From Lateolabrax maculatus (Eukaryota; Chordata; Actinopteri; Acropomatiformes; Lateolabracidae), in NCBI GenBank assembly GCA_031216445.1, contig CM062218.1, positions 17,235,001 through 17,299,000 of the forward strand: a DNA stretch of 64,000 nt, written 5' to 3'. A program made the position numbers and the translations under genes. Under the pieces are notes generated by a model. The model did no database searches. It saw nothing but the letters and a program-made list of their open reading frames with translations, and was not told where the DNA came from. Positions 26,769-39,100 of this stretch are shown here, piece by piece (within the stretch, counting starts at the first letter, position 1; each line of letters opens with the position of its first letter).

Positions 26769-27252
26769 CTTAAGAAAGTTCTAAAGCATTTTGTAATCAG
26801 TGACTCCATCCAGTTTCAGCAATAAGTGTTTGCTTAATGTCCGCTGCTTTGCTCCTCAAACTGTCCAACCCGACTGAAAGCAGAGAGTGACCAGCCTGTA
26901 TTTAAGACTTGCTTTAACATTCCAGAGCATGAAATCACAAAGTGTTGGAACAAATGAAAGGACAAGTATGAATATTCTATATGACCACACATGGACATTG
27001 CATCATCGCATTAATTAGGATTTTTTTTTTTTAGCAGATTCAATTTTTTTTTGTTGCCATGGAGATGGATTTGTTAACATGTATGCTCAGTAGCTGTTAT
27101 TATTTAATCCAGCAGAATTTTTAACTCTAACCCTCGCTTATCTTTTAAACTCAGTAAAGATTTGCAAAATATTTGCTTGAAACCAGCGTGTGGTCTCCTT
27201 TCTCTTGCATTTTCTCATGCATTGGTACGATGCTCAAAGCTTGAAACACTTG
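26769..27252 (-). promoter_or_regulatory. promoter plus first-exon-like module, copy 2
   Basis: It matches copy 1 almost base for base: X-box-like motif at 27053-27066, TATA-like motif at 26899-26906, and donor GTAAGC directly left of 26,769. It forms the right edge of the satellite. If it works as a promoter, it would fire leftward through the 25.1-26.7 kb units and possibly on through the rest. No transcript evidence is available. Confidence 0.4.
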
Positions 27253-28034
27253 AAGCAAGTTGTCCAAATAAAACTGTACAGGGAGGTGTGTGGACTATCC
27301 AGACTCACAACTTGTTGAAAGACATTTGTACTGGGGTGGTATCTGGGGTGGTATCTTAAAATCTCATAAGCTATCTATATCTATATCTATATGGACACCT
27401 GAGCTAAGTGAGTCTTTTAGTCCTGCAAAATTAAGCTTTTTTCAAGTTCCTACATAACATCCATTAAAATAAATTAATTTATAAAATGTACAGTGAAGTA
27501 AAATTAATAATAAACACGCTGATAATGCCTATATAACCCAGCCACTGCAGTAGCAGGGATTTACTACCTAAATTTAATTTTGTAGCAATTGTAATTTGTA
27601 GAAGTGGTATTGACTGAGTAAATGTAAGTAGTTTAAGCATCAGGCAGACCACTATTCATAATAGTTGATGGTATAAGTGGACTTATTAGGTAGTAGATAG
27701 TAGATCATGGCGGAGAAAGGCTTTGCAGGATACATTCAATATAAACTATACTAAAATGAAATAACAAACAGATATGAAATAATTACAAAATTGGAATAAC
27801 ATTTTCATCTTGAAGTTTACATCATCATTTTAATAAGCAGTCTCCCGTAGGCTTCCACACTGCAGAGTCATGCGTGTGGCTGATGTGTTCACTTTCTACT
27901 CTCAAAACAACAAAAGCAACCTTGAGCCTCTCAACAGTCCCTCAGGCGACGCGCTGCCTCCATGAACATTACTGACACAAACTCCTGCACGTCTTGGCAC
28001 TGAACCTCGTCCTAAAATATATCACCACGGGGGT
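27253..28034. other. intergenic, A+T-rich
   Basis: A short (CTATAT)n run sits at ~27,369-27,392. No gene, RNA or intact mobile element was recognised between the array edge and the protease promoter. Confidence 0.5.
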
Positions 28035-28266
28035 TATTCAGTCATATGACACAAGTCACATGACGTCCGCGCACCAGAAACCCGCCCCTCGTCTCTGATT
28101 GGAGGAGACTCTCCCACGGCGCCGTGTGATTGGACGACACGGATGTTTGTGCGGTCAGTCATTAGTGTTTTAGGACAGCTGTAGGTTGCAGAGTCATGAG
28201 GTGTTGTTTGAGTTTATAGTCTGAATACTTGATTTCCCGCAGCTCTGATCCCGCAGGAGACACACG
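28035..28266 (+). promoter_or_regulatory. putative promoter/5' UTR of the cysteine protease gene
   Basis: G+C content rises directly before the first coding exon. E-box-centred palindromes lie at 28041-28050 (GTCATATGAC) and 28055-28064 (GTCACATGAC). The second differs by one base from the TFEB/CLEAR palindrome GTCACGTGAC typical of lysosomal genes. Inverted CCAAT boxes (ATTGG) lie at ~28,098 and ~28,130. No TATA box is obvious. The regulatory reading is inference. Confidence 0.45.
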
Positions 28267-31200
28267 ATGCGTGTGTACATTGCAGCTGCTCTTTTGTGCG
28301 CTGTCACCGGTAAGAGACATTTAATCTGCCACGTCGTGGCTTCAATTAGCCAGCCGACGCTGCTGTTGTTGCCTATACACACTGGTTACTAAAAAGTCTT
28401 TTCTTGATAGCTGTCGTTCAGGTTCCGAAATGAGTGCTTTAATTCATATTATACATACCTTCAAATACTAAGGAAAGCATATTTGCTTCTATGTCAGATA
28501 CACGCTGGTAAATGCAGAGATGGTCATGCCAAACTTCAGGCAAAAATCTGGCAATTCAGTGTTGACTTGCTTCTCAGTACAGCCGCATGCGTCCTAAAAT
28601 ATGGTTTATGATCACGGACGAAACTATATAATCTACTATGTAATTCGGTGTACATGCAATACATCATGCGACACTTTATTGACTTTAACTATTTGTCATA
28701 ATAAGCGCTTATTCCTTCAGTGGTTCCGTTACTGAGCACAAACATTGTGGACCTGTAAAGGTCTGAAAGCTGTTATTTTTGTGCGAATATTTATTTACAT
28801 TTCCCCACAAAAAGACTAATCAAAGGCATCAGTTCATTGTCTGGCCTATGTTAAGAAGACAGCATTGGCTAAATTACCACTTTTTGAAACAGATATTTGC
28901 CTTGAAATTTGCTTCGCCCTTTGTAAGTGATATGGGCACAAAGTCAGCGCAAATGTCCAAGGACAGCTATCAGTATTTAATATGTTTGTCCTGGATAAAG
29001 TCACAAACACTTCTGAAAATGCAGTTTTTTGTAAAGCTCCCTTTCAACACTTCTTATGTTGGTTTTCAGCTGCGGAGGGAAAGGCAGTCCCGTCCCTTCC
29101 AAATTTTGGGAACAGCTACCATGTCAAAGGTAAGAACAAAATCAGATTACACGTCAGGGCCTCTTTCTCCCTCAGAGTTTCCCTCATTACAGAACTCTTT
29201 CACATCTCCATTGCAGGAGTGATCTCTCTGCCCTATGCTGAAATCAAGGAGCCATTTGAAGCCTGGTTGGATCTAGCAGCAAAGTCCAGCCGGATCAACT
29301 ACTACCATGGTAAGAAACCTTTGACCTGTAGCTGTTTCTCTTAAACCTGACTCTGTATTATTCCTGCTGGGCTGGATTATATGGTGTGAAACTGAGAGCC
29401 TGTTGTGTCGGACCAAAGGGACTAGAGCAGAAAATAAGCACTCAGTACATCAAAAAAGAAGTGAAACAGAATGAATAAACACTTTTGGGGAATTTATTCG
29501 GTTGACTCATGTTACATACTCATGTGATTTATGACCAGAATTATTATCATGATTTTGCAAGATGTGATGAGGTGAAGTCAAAGTCGCTAAATTTCTGGGT
29601 GCTTTGATCTAATATTACATTTGCTGACACCCTCTGATCTTTCTGTGGCTTTCAACCCTGGGCACTGAATATTAATAAATGTTTTCTGTAACGTTTTAAT
29701 GAAAGAAACACACACACTTCCCGGATGGGGATTATTTATAAAATAAATCAATGGGGCAGCAGAAGGTTGTCCTACTCACCGTACATTATATAGGAAGAGC
29801 GTAAGGGTTAAACCAATGTTTAAATGGATAAAATGAAGCTGTAGCTGCCGGCCACATGTAATTGCACACTGAGATGAAAGGAGCTAATAATGTCTAACTT
29901 TAACGTCTCTCCCACTGATCAACAACAGGCCTGGTGTCAACGTACCAGTTGGGGGCGGGGCAGCAGTGGGGCGTTGCCTATAAAATCACTCCCGAGACCA
30001 CAGAGGTGGAGCAGAACGTGATGAAGTGTTTCCAGGTCAACGGAACAAAGGAAGAGGCCATCACACCACAGGCGTCGCTGCCTGATGTGCAGGGCTTCCA
30101 GGTCTGTGTGTTTGTGTGTGTGATTTGAACACCAAAATGTTGTTAGTAGATTGGTTTGTGAAACATTTGCATTGCATTAGGTTAGATCCTGGGTTATTTT
30201 ACAAATACAATACAGTTATTACTGAAGAATAAACTACTTACTTCACTGTTGTGCAAACTGCTTTTTCGCATTTGTGGTCTTGCATTTCAACCGTCACATA
30301 ATGTAGTGTAACACTCCCTGACATGCAGACTGTCCGGTGTGCTCACAAGTCTAAACACTAACAACCCCCCCCTCCCCTCCAGTTCCTGAGGATGGAGTAC
30401 TATGGAGGTTCCCTGTGTGAAGTTTGGCAGAATGTGACCACTGTGGGTTACAAGAAGAACACATACACACTGTGGGTGACCCATTCAGAGAGAGGCGCAG
30501 ATGGCAAGGTAGACCCTGCCACACCGCTCCATTATGAGATGATGGGATACAACACGCTGCTCGGGTCACACTATGATAAATACTTGGTGGACTACAAAGA
30601 GTTCAGCACTCACGTGGACCCCAAAGCATTCATACTGCCTGAAGGTTTGTGCTCTGCTGTGGCTGCATGCATCAAGATGTGAAAAATTTAAAGGGTAAAA
30701 ATATTGAAAATGCTTATCAGTTTTGTCAAATTTTCTCCTGTAGGGATGAGCTGTGGGGGATTTCCTGGTCCAGGAGTGGAGCACCACATGTTGGCCAATC
30801 CAATGAAAGATCTCATCCACACCTCAGCATCAGGCCACTCACAGCGCATGTTTAACCATTTCAAGGAGAAGTTCCAGCGTCAGTACAGCGATGAAAGAGA
30901 ACATGAGGAAAGGCAGCATGCTTTTGTTCATAATCTCCGGTGAGAGCACCATTAAATACTGATGAATTGTGACACTGCAGCATTACCAGTATGATCCTCT
31001 CTTAAAGGACATAGGCATGCTGAATAGCAGTACAGCACGGATGTAGATGCAGTTTGAATTGATGGGTTTCTGACGACCTGGGGACTATTTTCTTGTTACT
31101 GTAGGTACGTCCACTCCAAGAACAGAGCAGGGCTGCCCTTCTCTCTGGCTCTGAACTCTCTGTCAGATCGCACCATGTCGGAGCTGGCCAACATGAGGGG

Positions 31201-34200
31201 AAGGAAACGAGGAAAGACCCCAAACAGAGGGCTCCCCTTCCCTGCAAGGATTTACAAAGGGGTGAAAGTACCTGAGTCACTCGACTGGAGGCTTAATGGT
31301 GGGTATATACAATCTAAAATGTTTACCAATGATGCATCTTCCTGGCAGGATGCTTTTTTTTCGTTTTTACCTCAATTGTGCTCTTGCAGGTGCTGTGACC
31401 CCAGTGAAGGACCAGGCCATCTGCGGCTCTTGCTGGAGCTTTGCCACTACTGGAGCAGTAGAGGGCGCTCTCTTCCTAAAGGTGAAAAGGATAAAAAGCA
31501 GCTTGCAGCGCATTTACTGGCCACATTCCAGTGTTTTCAACCGATTGAGCTACTTCTGTCTGCTCTTTGAAGCCACATATGTTCAGCATGGCGGTTCATC
31601 TGTTCATGTTTTGGTTGATTTGCATCGCGGTTATTCTGGTGTTATTCTATTATCTATTGGCTTCTTTCTAAATATTTAAGAAATGATACGTTGTAATTAT
31701 CCTTTGGCGGGTGGTGGGGTTGGTTATTTAGGCAGAAAAAAATACAGCTTATTAAATAGAAACAAAGAACATAATGTGCCAAAATTCAATACAAACACAT
31801 GAATGAAAAACAAGGCAGATTTGAGGTGAAGTGAGGTCCATTCTTGTGACAATTTAAAAAAAAAACACCAGTAGAACAACACAAACAGGAAAACAAAATA
31901 TACTAATTCAGTATTAAAAGTAAAAAATCACCAAAATGAAATGCATAGGAGAGTATAACTAGTGTAGACATTTCTGTAAGGGTGAACTGAGGATGTGTTT
32001 TGGGGAAAAGGATTGCAATGTGGAGAAATGCATTAGTCTGTCATGTCTGGGTAAAATTTGTCTTTATTCAGTCAACTTCTTGACATGATTTCTACACAAA
32101 TCTGCATCTGATGCTCATTATTTGTGGTGTAGTTCTTTTTCCTCCATTAAGGTTAAGAAAAGCATCCCAGAATGAAAAGAAGTCCTCCCCCTTCAGAGTA
32201 GGGGCGGGTCCACAAGACGTTTCATTGTGCCACTTTCACTCACGTTAGACAGACTTGACAGTGTGTGCAAAGAAATTATACTGAGTGAATGTCAGCTTTG
32301 GCTTGCCTCCATCCCGCGGCAGGCAAAGCTCAAAGGCATTCCTTTTCCCACGTTGCCAAGCAACCCAAACCAAACATTGGATGGTTTATTATGGGATTTG
32401 ATGGCACCCTGTTGAAGTGACCAAATTCTTTGACCCTCACACACACAACCCTGATTTCATCTCTTGCCAGTAGCTGTCTAATATGTGGTGAACACACCGC
32501 AAGAAAAACGGAAAAACATTTGTGAGGTGCGTGGTTATTTAAAAAAATATGGTTTTGAATTTAGAAAGGCGTCGTACAGGGTCGTTAAGAAGTATGCTTC
32601 TGGACAGAGGGTAATGCGTTAATGAGTGCTACGTAATGGGTGAAAAGGAGGGGTATTGTGAACTGATGAAGCGGCTTCATGATGGGGGGCTTACATGACC
32701 ACCCTCATGCACATAACATTATCATTTATTATTAAAGTTTTACAAGCATAACCCCCCTCCCGCACATGACATTATCATTAATTATTAAAGTTTTACAAGC
32801 ATAAAGCACTAAAGTGATTTTTCAGTTGTCAAAATAATGGATATAATAGAGGATGGTGTGGATGAGTACTCCACTAATTATTTTAATGTTGGGAGAAAGG
32901 GAGAAAGTGCTGTTGTGAAGCCCTCAGCAGTTCGTCTTTGTGCCTCTGCCAGCACGCAGTGCAGCAGCAGGAAGTGACTTGCATGATGGCCCCCCATCCC
33001 TATAAGCAGCTTCATAAACAGAGCCACTCTCCAGGGGCCAATTTTAAATTTACTTCTTCGTGATCTCACAGTGTCTGCCTAGCAACCTGTAAATAACAGC
33101 TGTTGTGAAACTGTTCATTACAAACCTCATGGTTCAGTCTCAAACCATCTATTTGTGCTTTCTGTGCCTTTTTTGTATTTCCTATATGAACCTTTGTCTC
33201 ATTTCTTTCCCTCCTAAATTATTTTCAGAGGTTTATGCAGTGCTGTAAGATACCAAAGCAGGTTAAAAAGTTTGTATTGTATTTCAGAGAATGTGATAGA
33301 TGCAGTGCAGGACCAGTTACTTATCTGCGTGCGGAGTGTGATCATGCTTTGCTCTTGTCTTTTCAGACGGGCTCCCTGCAGGTTCTGTCCCAGCAGATGC
33401 TGGTGGACTGTTCTTGGGGTTTCGGCAATAACGGGTGTGATGGAGGGGAGGAGTGGAGAGCGTACGAGTGGATCATGAAACATGGAGGTATCGCCACAAT
33501 GGAAACGTACGGAGCCTATATGGGAATGGTGAGATGATTTTAAGACGATGCCTGTACTTGTTCAATCAAAATAACCTGTAAAGTTCAGATTGAATACCAC
33601 TGCATTGAAACCCATTATAGTGTGTTATTTTGGATGGCCGGCAACTGTGAATGTGTTTCTTTTTGGTTGATAATTGAAACACCCAATGGTGCATTTTCTA
33701 TTAATCTTGAAGCTTTTTACTTGGATAGCATTTTGGAAGTCTTTCTCCCAGGTTAACGTTTTTAGGTTTACAAATATATTAAAGCACTCTAAGCAGTGTT
33801 CCTACCAGTACAATGTGTAATATAGAGAACCTAATATACTCCTCGAAAGCTATTAAAAGGTTTGTATCTGTGCGGCCCAATTGGAGTCAGTCTGTCCAGT
33901 ACAGCACTTGTGTCCACAATCTCTACTCCGGCATTGATAGCCAGATCAGTATTCCAAGTCAGTTACTATTAACTCTTTCCAAGGGGGCACATGTACTGGT
34001 CGACAGTGAATGGTTTCCAGTCCTTTCAGGGGTTCCAGGGGTTCATTATAACATTTCCTCTTTCCTTCTCTGAACAGAATGGATTTTGCCATGTGAACAC
34101 ATCCCAGCTCACTGCTCATATCAAGAGCTACACCAACGTCACATCGGGAGATGCAGAGGCCCTTAAGCTGGCGCTCTTTAAAAACGGGCCTGTGGCTGTC

Positions 34201-34559
34201 AGTATTGATGCTTCCCATCGATCATTTGTTTTCTACAGCCACGGTGTCTACTACGAACCCGCTTGTGGTAAGTTTACCTCTCACAGGTGCTCATACGTTT
34301 TAAAGCAACAACGTTCTTTCTCTTTGTCTTGTTCTTTGTCTGTAACTCTACAAGCTTCTCGTGTTTTCCAGGTAACACTACTGATGATTTGGACCATGCT
34401 GTGCTTGCAGTGGGGTATGGCACCCTAAACGCAGAGCCATACTGGCTGATAAAGAACTCATGGTCCACCTACTGGGGCAATGACGGCTACATCCTCATGT
34501 CTATGAAAGATAACAACTGTGGCGTCACCACTGATGCTACATACGTTACCCTGGCATAG
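28267..34559 (+). CDS. papain-family cysteine protease, counting factor associated protein D-like (cathepsin-like), complete
   Basis: Eleven exons (28267-28309, 29070-29129, 29217-29309, 29929-30101, 30383-30644, 30744-30939, 31105-31298, 31390-31481, 33367-33528, 34078-34267, 34372-34559) give 550 aa. Residues 1-15 (MRVYIAAALLCAVTG) are a signal peptide. About 210 residues of an N-terminal domain follow (LPYAEIKEPFEAWLDLAAK; YYGGSLCEVWQNVTT; HYEMMGYNTLLGSHYDKY), unlike ordinary cathepsins. Next come an I29-type propeptide (FNHFKEKFQRQYSDEREHEE) and the mature C1A domain from about residue 331 (VPESLDWRLNG). Oxyanion Gln349, catalytic Cys355 in CGSCWSFA, His497 in DLDHAVLAVGYG and Asn517 in LIKNSWSTYWG are all present, so activity is expected. 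A secreted or lysosomal location is inferred. The architecture matches fish genes named after Dictyostelium CfaD; the physiological substrate is unknown. Poly(A) candidates are ATTAAA at 34929 and AATAAA at 35250. Confidence 0.9.
31482..33366 (+). other. largest intron of the protease gene, with a local duplication
   Basis: This ~1.9-kb intron separates the active-site Cys exon from the next exon. A ~45-bp segment ending 'attaaagttttacaagcata' is directly repeated at about 32,707-32,752 and 32,762-32,806, separated by a short C-rich spacer. No nested gene was recognised. Confidence 0.5.
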
Positions 34560-36141
34560 ATGTACCCTTTTCCTCTAATATATAAATCTATATGTTCATG
34601 CCACTATGTGAGTGCCTGAGAATGAGTGACACCTAATGTTGGATGTGTTGAGGTGTGGTTATCACATCAAACTGAGCTGCTTGGTGCTAATAATGTGTTA
34701 CATTTTGCTGTTGAATGATGTCAAAGTGAATTGAGATGTTGCACAACTCGCACACAGAACCAGTGAAAGTCCACTTTTTCAAACATGGTTTTGACAAGTT
34801 TATTGCTGGTGGCACATAGCTACAGTGCCTTCATTTCAGTTTACAAAGTACATTTTGTGACACATTTCCACTTGTTCTTGTACTTTATAATTTTTTGCAT
34901 TTAAATGCAGTTGGCTGGAATCAATGCAATTAAAAATGGAAAAGTTTTCCATTATCTGGTTTCAGTGACATCTCTGGCAACATACTGACATGCTCTAAAT
35001 TCATGCAGTGGAATTACAGGTTATCCCCTCCGCATTGACTTTTTAAGCATTGAAAACATACTGTCTTCACATTTCTTTGCTATAGGAATAATAGATTTTG
35101 CCTGAGTAACAGCATATATCATGACCTGTGCTTCTGATCCATGCCTGGAGGTTTCTTTATGTATCACTACTTCATGTACACAATAACAGCCCTTAAACAC
35201 TTGTAAAATGTCCTAGATAATTCACAGATCCAAGTCATCAGTTGAATATAATAAAAAGAGAACAAACCTCTACAACCAATGCTGACATATATTGTATCTC
35301 TTCATATGCTGATCACAATCACATCCCATAGTTTCCATACAAAACTACAAATGAACTACATTAGTCTAACAAAAGGCTACATTATACATAAAGTTAACTA
35401 ATGCATGCAATCTCACTTGACTAGTTTTATTTCTCTTGGCTTGAGAAAGAGAACATAGAAAACGAGGCAGTTGCTTGTTCAATACAACATTGAGATATAA
35501 CAAAGAGACAGTCCACAAACATGGTTGATTTGATTTTACTAAATGCACAAAATGTAATAAATCATTTAGTCCTGAAAAGGTCCTAACAGTAGCAGCTCGA
35601 TGAGATTTGGCTACTGCGTTAAGAGAAAAAGTGGCAATCTGCTAAAGTCTTCTTGTCTGATCTGATTTTTCAAATCAGTTTAGAAATTTGAGCTCTGAGC
35701 TGTAGATTAAAAATATATACAAACATACAGTCTGTGGGTCTGAAAGGTTACAAGGCGGACTGTTTATTCTGTCGCACCACATATGTAAAATATATCATAC
35801 CACTTCTCAAAATTGGAATAAAGGTGTAAACATCTGAGAAATGCACAAGATTGCAAAGGTTGACTATTTATTCTTCACTCATACGGGTGTTTACCTGCAT
35901 TTGGTAAACAGCAGGCTGTTGATTTGCCTTGGCGGTGTATATGAATGCCTGCTTTGTGCGTGTGTGCATGCGCACCTGCATACTGGTTTGGTGAGCTGAA
36001 TATGTTTGGCTTTCTTGCATAGAGCTCTTAATCAGATCCTGACAGGTAATTGCATAGAGGATGATATGTTGAGTACTGTGGTAACAAAAGTGAGGCTGTA
36101 TAATTTGTGAATAATAAAAGTGTGCATCCTTTCACACAGCG
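34560..36141. other. convergent 3' ends of protease (+) and SLC22 (-) genes
   Basis: This is 3' UTR and spacer between two genes facing each other. Plus-strand AATAAA lies at 35250-35255. TTTATT (minus-strand AATAAA) occurs near 35,763 and 35,866, below the SLC22 stop. The exact ends are unknown and overlap of the two transcripts is possible. No other gene was seen. Confidence 0.5.
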
Positions 36142-39100
36142 TTAGGCCTGGCCTGCTAGATGTCGTAGCTCCTGCTCCTCTGTGCTGCTGGCTGATTGGC
36201 TAATATCCTCAGACATGTCCGGGTTCTCCTTGTTGGGAGGCGACCTGCGGGAGACAAAACACTCTGAGCTGTTCGCAGAGGTTGCGTTCTCACAAACAGG
36301 GGAGTTTATATCCTGTTCAGGGTCATGGAGGCTGAGCAGCAAGGACACATTAACAGCACAGCGAACAAGGAGCTCAAAAGTCAAACTGTGATAACACTTC
36401 AACAGGTGGTGCGAAAGCCTCTCTCTGACAATTTAATTGACAACAAGTTGTACTTTAATCTCCAACTCAAATGAAAATAATATCCACAAAGCAGAGGACA
36501 CATTGTAGTACCTCGAGTCCCAGTTCTCTGCATCCTCCACCGTGTCAGGAAGAGGTCTGTCGGCTGTTTCGGGCAGCGCCAGGGCCAAGACAGCACCCAG
36601 CAGCGGGGAGGTCCCGAAGATGACCAGAGGTATAGTAGGATTGTGATTATGAAGCATGTTTATAATGGGTGCTAACACACCGCCTATCCTTGCAAACATA
36701 CAGGATACACCTATTCCTGTTTGCCTATAGGTACAAGGCAAGGGGGAAAAAGTATTACACACAGAGATTTAAAAGAACAAACTCTTTGGGATCATGTGTG
36801 TATGCGAAAAGTAATTGAAAACTGTAAAGACATGTCTTACCGAAGTACAGTGGGGAATATTTCAGCAGTGTACACATAGATCACAGCAAAGGAAGCTGTT
36901 ATACCAAACTTCCCCACCATGGCAAGACCAGTCAGGACATTAGGGTGATCTACAGACAGAGGGAGGGTATTTATCAAAGTGATAAGAAATACATTTAAGT
37001 ACCCGTCATTTGAGGAGCTGATGAAAAGCTAATGTTTCTGAGGTCTGCAGAGGGTTCACATTCCTGTCAGAACACAACACATACGGCGTGTCCATCGTAC
37101 CTGCAGGGACAGCGAGCATGAGCAGACAGGCGAGCCCTCCGACAGCCAGAAACGCGCTTTGGGAGATCCTGCGACTGCAGGGCAGGACGAGCAGGACGAG
37201 AGAACGAGCCGGGATCTCAACCAACCCAAACACAAACTGGGTCAAGTACAGGTTCGTTCCCAACCTGGACACGCCCAGTGAGAGGCCGTAATACACCAGC
37301 ACATTCACAAACCTGAGGTGCAAAGGAGGGACAGGGATATGGACAGAAGAGAAAAGTGAGAGAAGGAAAATGGTAAAAGGAATATATATATATATAAAAA
37401 CAACAAATGTCCAAGCAAATGTGGATGCACACATGTATACACACAAACACACACAATTTACCAGATGTAGAACAAGATGATAGCCCTCTTTCTCATCTGA
37501 GGTGTTCGTACCAGATCCACTGCTGAATGACTTTGCTTCCCTCCACCTAAAATCTTCTCAACCTACCAACAAATCCAATGAAAAGACAAAAAAATATCTA
37601 CTAACAAATATCGCCTGCGTAGTGAAGGCCTGATATATCTTATTCTTCTGTCATAAAGCTTCATTGTTTTTCAAAATTATTAAAAACACATTAAGGAGCC
37701 ACACTGGTGCACTGGGTGCCATCTTCCTTTATTACCATGAACACACATACTGTAGTTATCAACCTCACATACACATCCTATTTATTAAATACTCACTCAC
37801 GCACCAAATCGACAGGGACACTCCACCAACAAATTCACTATCTTCTCCTGTTTGATTAACATTTACTAAAAACTACAGTACACCTGTTATAGGACATTAG
37901 GGAGCCATCTTGAAACTACATATTTGTGGAATAGGAATAAATGGGAAGTACGCTTATTCGCTTTCTTGCCAAGCGTTTGATGAGTAGATGGATACCACTC
38001 TCAATACCTGTCTGTTAAAAGTGAAGTTACAGCCAGTTAGCTTAGCTGAGAATAATAACAGGGAATGTTATGTGTTACTTAGTTAGGTGCTGGTAGGCAG
38101 ATTTTGTTACCTTTGGAAGGTACTTGAGTATTAGTTTTTTAGTATTAGTTAATTAGCTTTTTTATGGGTTTTTTGACAATAGTGAAAATATAGAGTAACA
38201 CCATCCTTATCCTTTCACAAAAAGATCAGTCTTCAACAAGTCACACTGCGTACGGCAGGCAGAGAGACACACCTGTACGGCAGGAGGCAAGACCCGCCCG
38301 TTAACAAGCGCTGCCTTGCGGAGGAGTGCGATGGCTTCCTCCTTCCTGTCGTTGGCCAGCAACCATCTGGCAGACTGAGGAAGCACCCTGACAGGAGATA
38401 GAGAGAGGAGGAAGAGTGGACAGAGGCCAGAGGAAGTGCCAGAAGTGAGGATCACAAAGAGGGCATTCATGGACTCCTGTCCAAGAAATGTATGAATACA
38501 CAGTGGATCTGATGTTCCGACTGAATTTCCCACCATATATAGAAGATGAGCAGGAAGCCCGGGGCTGATATAGCCAGTTGCAGCTTTCTCCAGTCTCGTA
38601 TCAAGTACGCCACGCCTGCCAGCAGCATGTAGCCCAGCCCAAATGCGTAGTCGGTGATGATCCCGGCCAGCATGCGCCTCTTGGTGCACGTCCACTCAGT
38701 GCCTTTGAAAAGACAGCGCAGGGTTTGGAAGGAGAGGAGAGGAGAGGAGAGGTGGAATCATGGGAGAGGATTTAACGGAGGTAGTGGTTTGGATCTTTAA
38801 GGTACCGGAAAGAGTGGCAAGGGTTTGTGTTCTGGGATTGGGCAAAAATAGCACAAAAAGCATGAGACATTATTACACTTACAGTACAGTACCTCCAAGT
38901 CTGACAAATGAGATGACTTTACTTGACTGATACTTTGACAGCTGACGATTGTTATCTAATTCCTGTAATCCATACGTGAGGAATTTAAACTTCCTACAAT
39001 TTAGTCTGCTTATCGTGTGTCTTCACTGACACCAGTGTATCCTTGCTGTCCAGTCACTATATTCTAGCGGCTCTGTGAGGCTGTACTGACAAAGCATAAA

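Larger units (their letters stand above)
8555..26790 (-). repeat. ~291-bp tandem repeat array, ~60 units, nested higher-order duplications
   Basis: A unit of about 285-300 bp repeats throughout, with anchors such as 'ttaccttataacaactttga', 'gttttggaaatctgtgaaaa', 'tatgcaaaagtcatgatgc' and 'gtctttgttacatgattac'. Two subtypes alternate over much of the array: A has 'gaaaagtggaatgctttaaa', B has 'gaagaatgaaatgttttcaa'. That makes a ~580-bp dimer. On top of this, kilobase blocks recur at offsets of about 3.58, 4.07, 7.43 and 8.83 kb. The array is interrupted at 24,477-25,100 by a promoter-like module that also ends it at 26,769-27,252. Read on the minus strand, each inspected unit carries splice-site consensus at fixed positions. 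The recurring 61-73-codon minus-strand ORFs are copies of one chance frame, not a gene family. Confidence 0.9.
8555..26872 (-). ncRNA. predicted multi-exon repeat-derived noncoding transcript(s)
   Basis: On the minus strand the units look like exons. Worked example: intron 13019-12913 (107 nt, starts GTAAGCTGATG, ends CGCAG), exon 12912-12729 (184 nt), intron 12728-12627 (102 nt, ends TTGCAG), exon 12626-12436 (191 nt). The donor reads TATAAG|GTAAGC or ATATG|GTAAAC. Both subtypes keep a T/C-rich stretch before the acceptor CAG. Candidate first exons at ~26,872-26,769 and ~24,580-24,477 end TTAAG|GTAAGC; the intron after the second is 94 nt (24,476-24,383). Stops in all frames argue for a noncoding product. 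This is inferred from sequence signals only; there is no transcript evidence, and a fixed splice motif in a satellite could be passive. Confidence 0.35.

Noticed and set aside
8555..26790. CRISPR-like repeat array
   Set aside because: Units are ~291 bp with no unique spacers, in a vertebrate genome with spliced genes. This is a satellite-type array.
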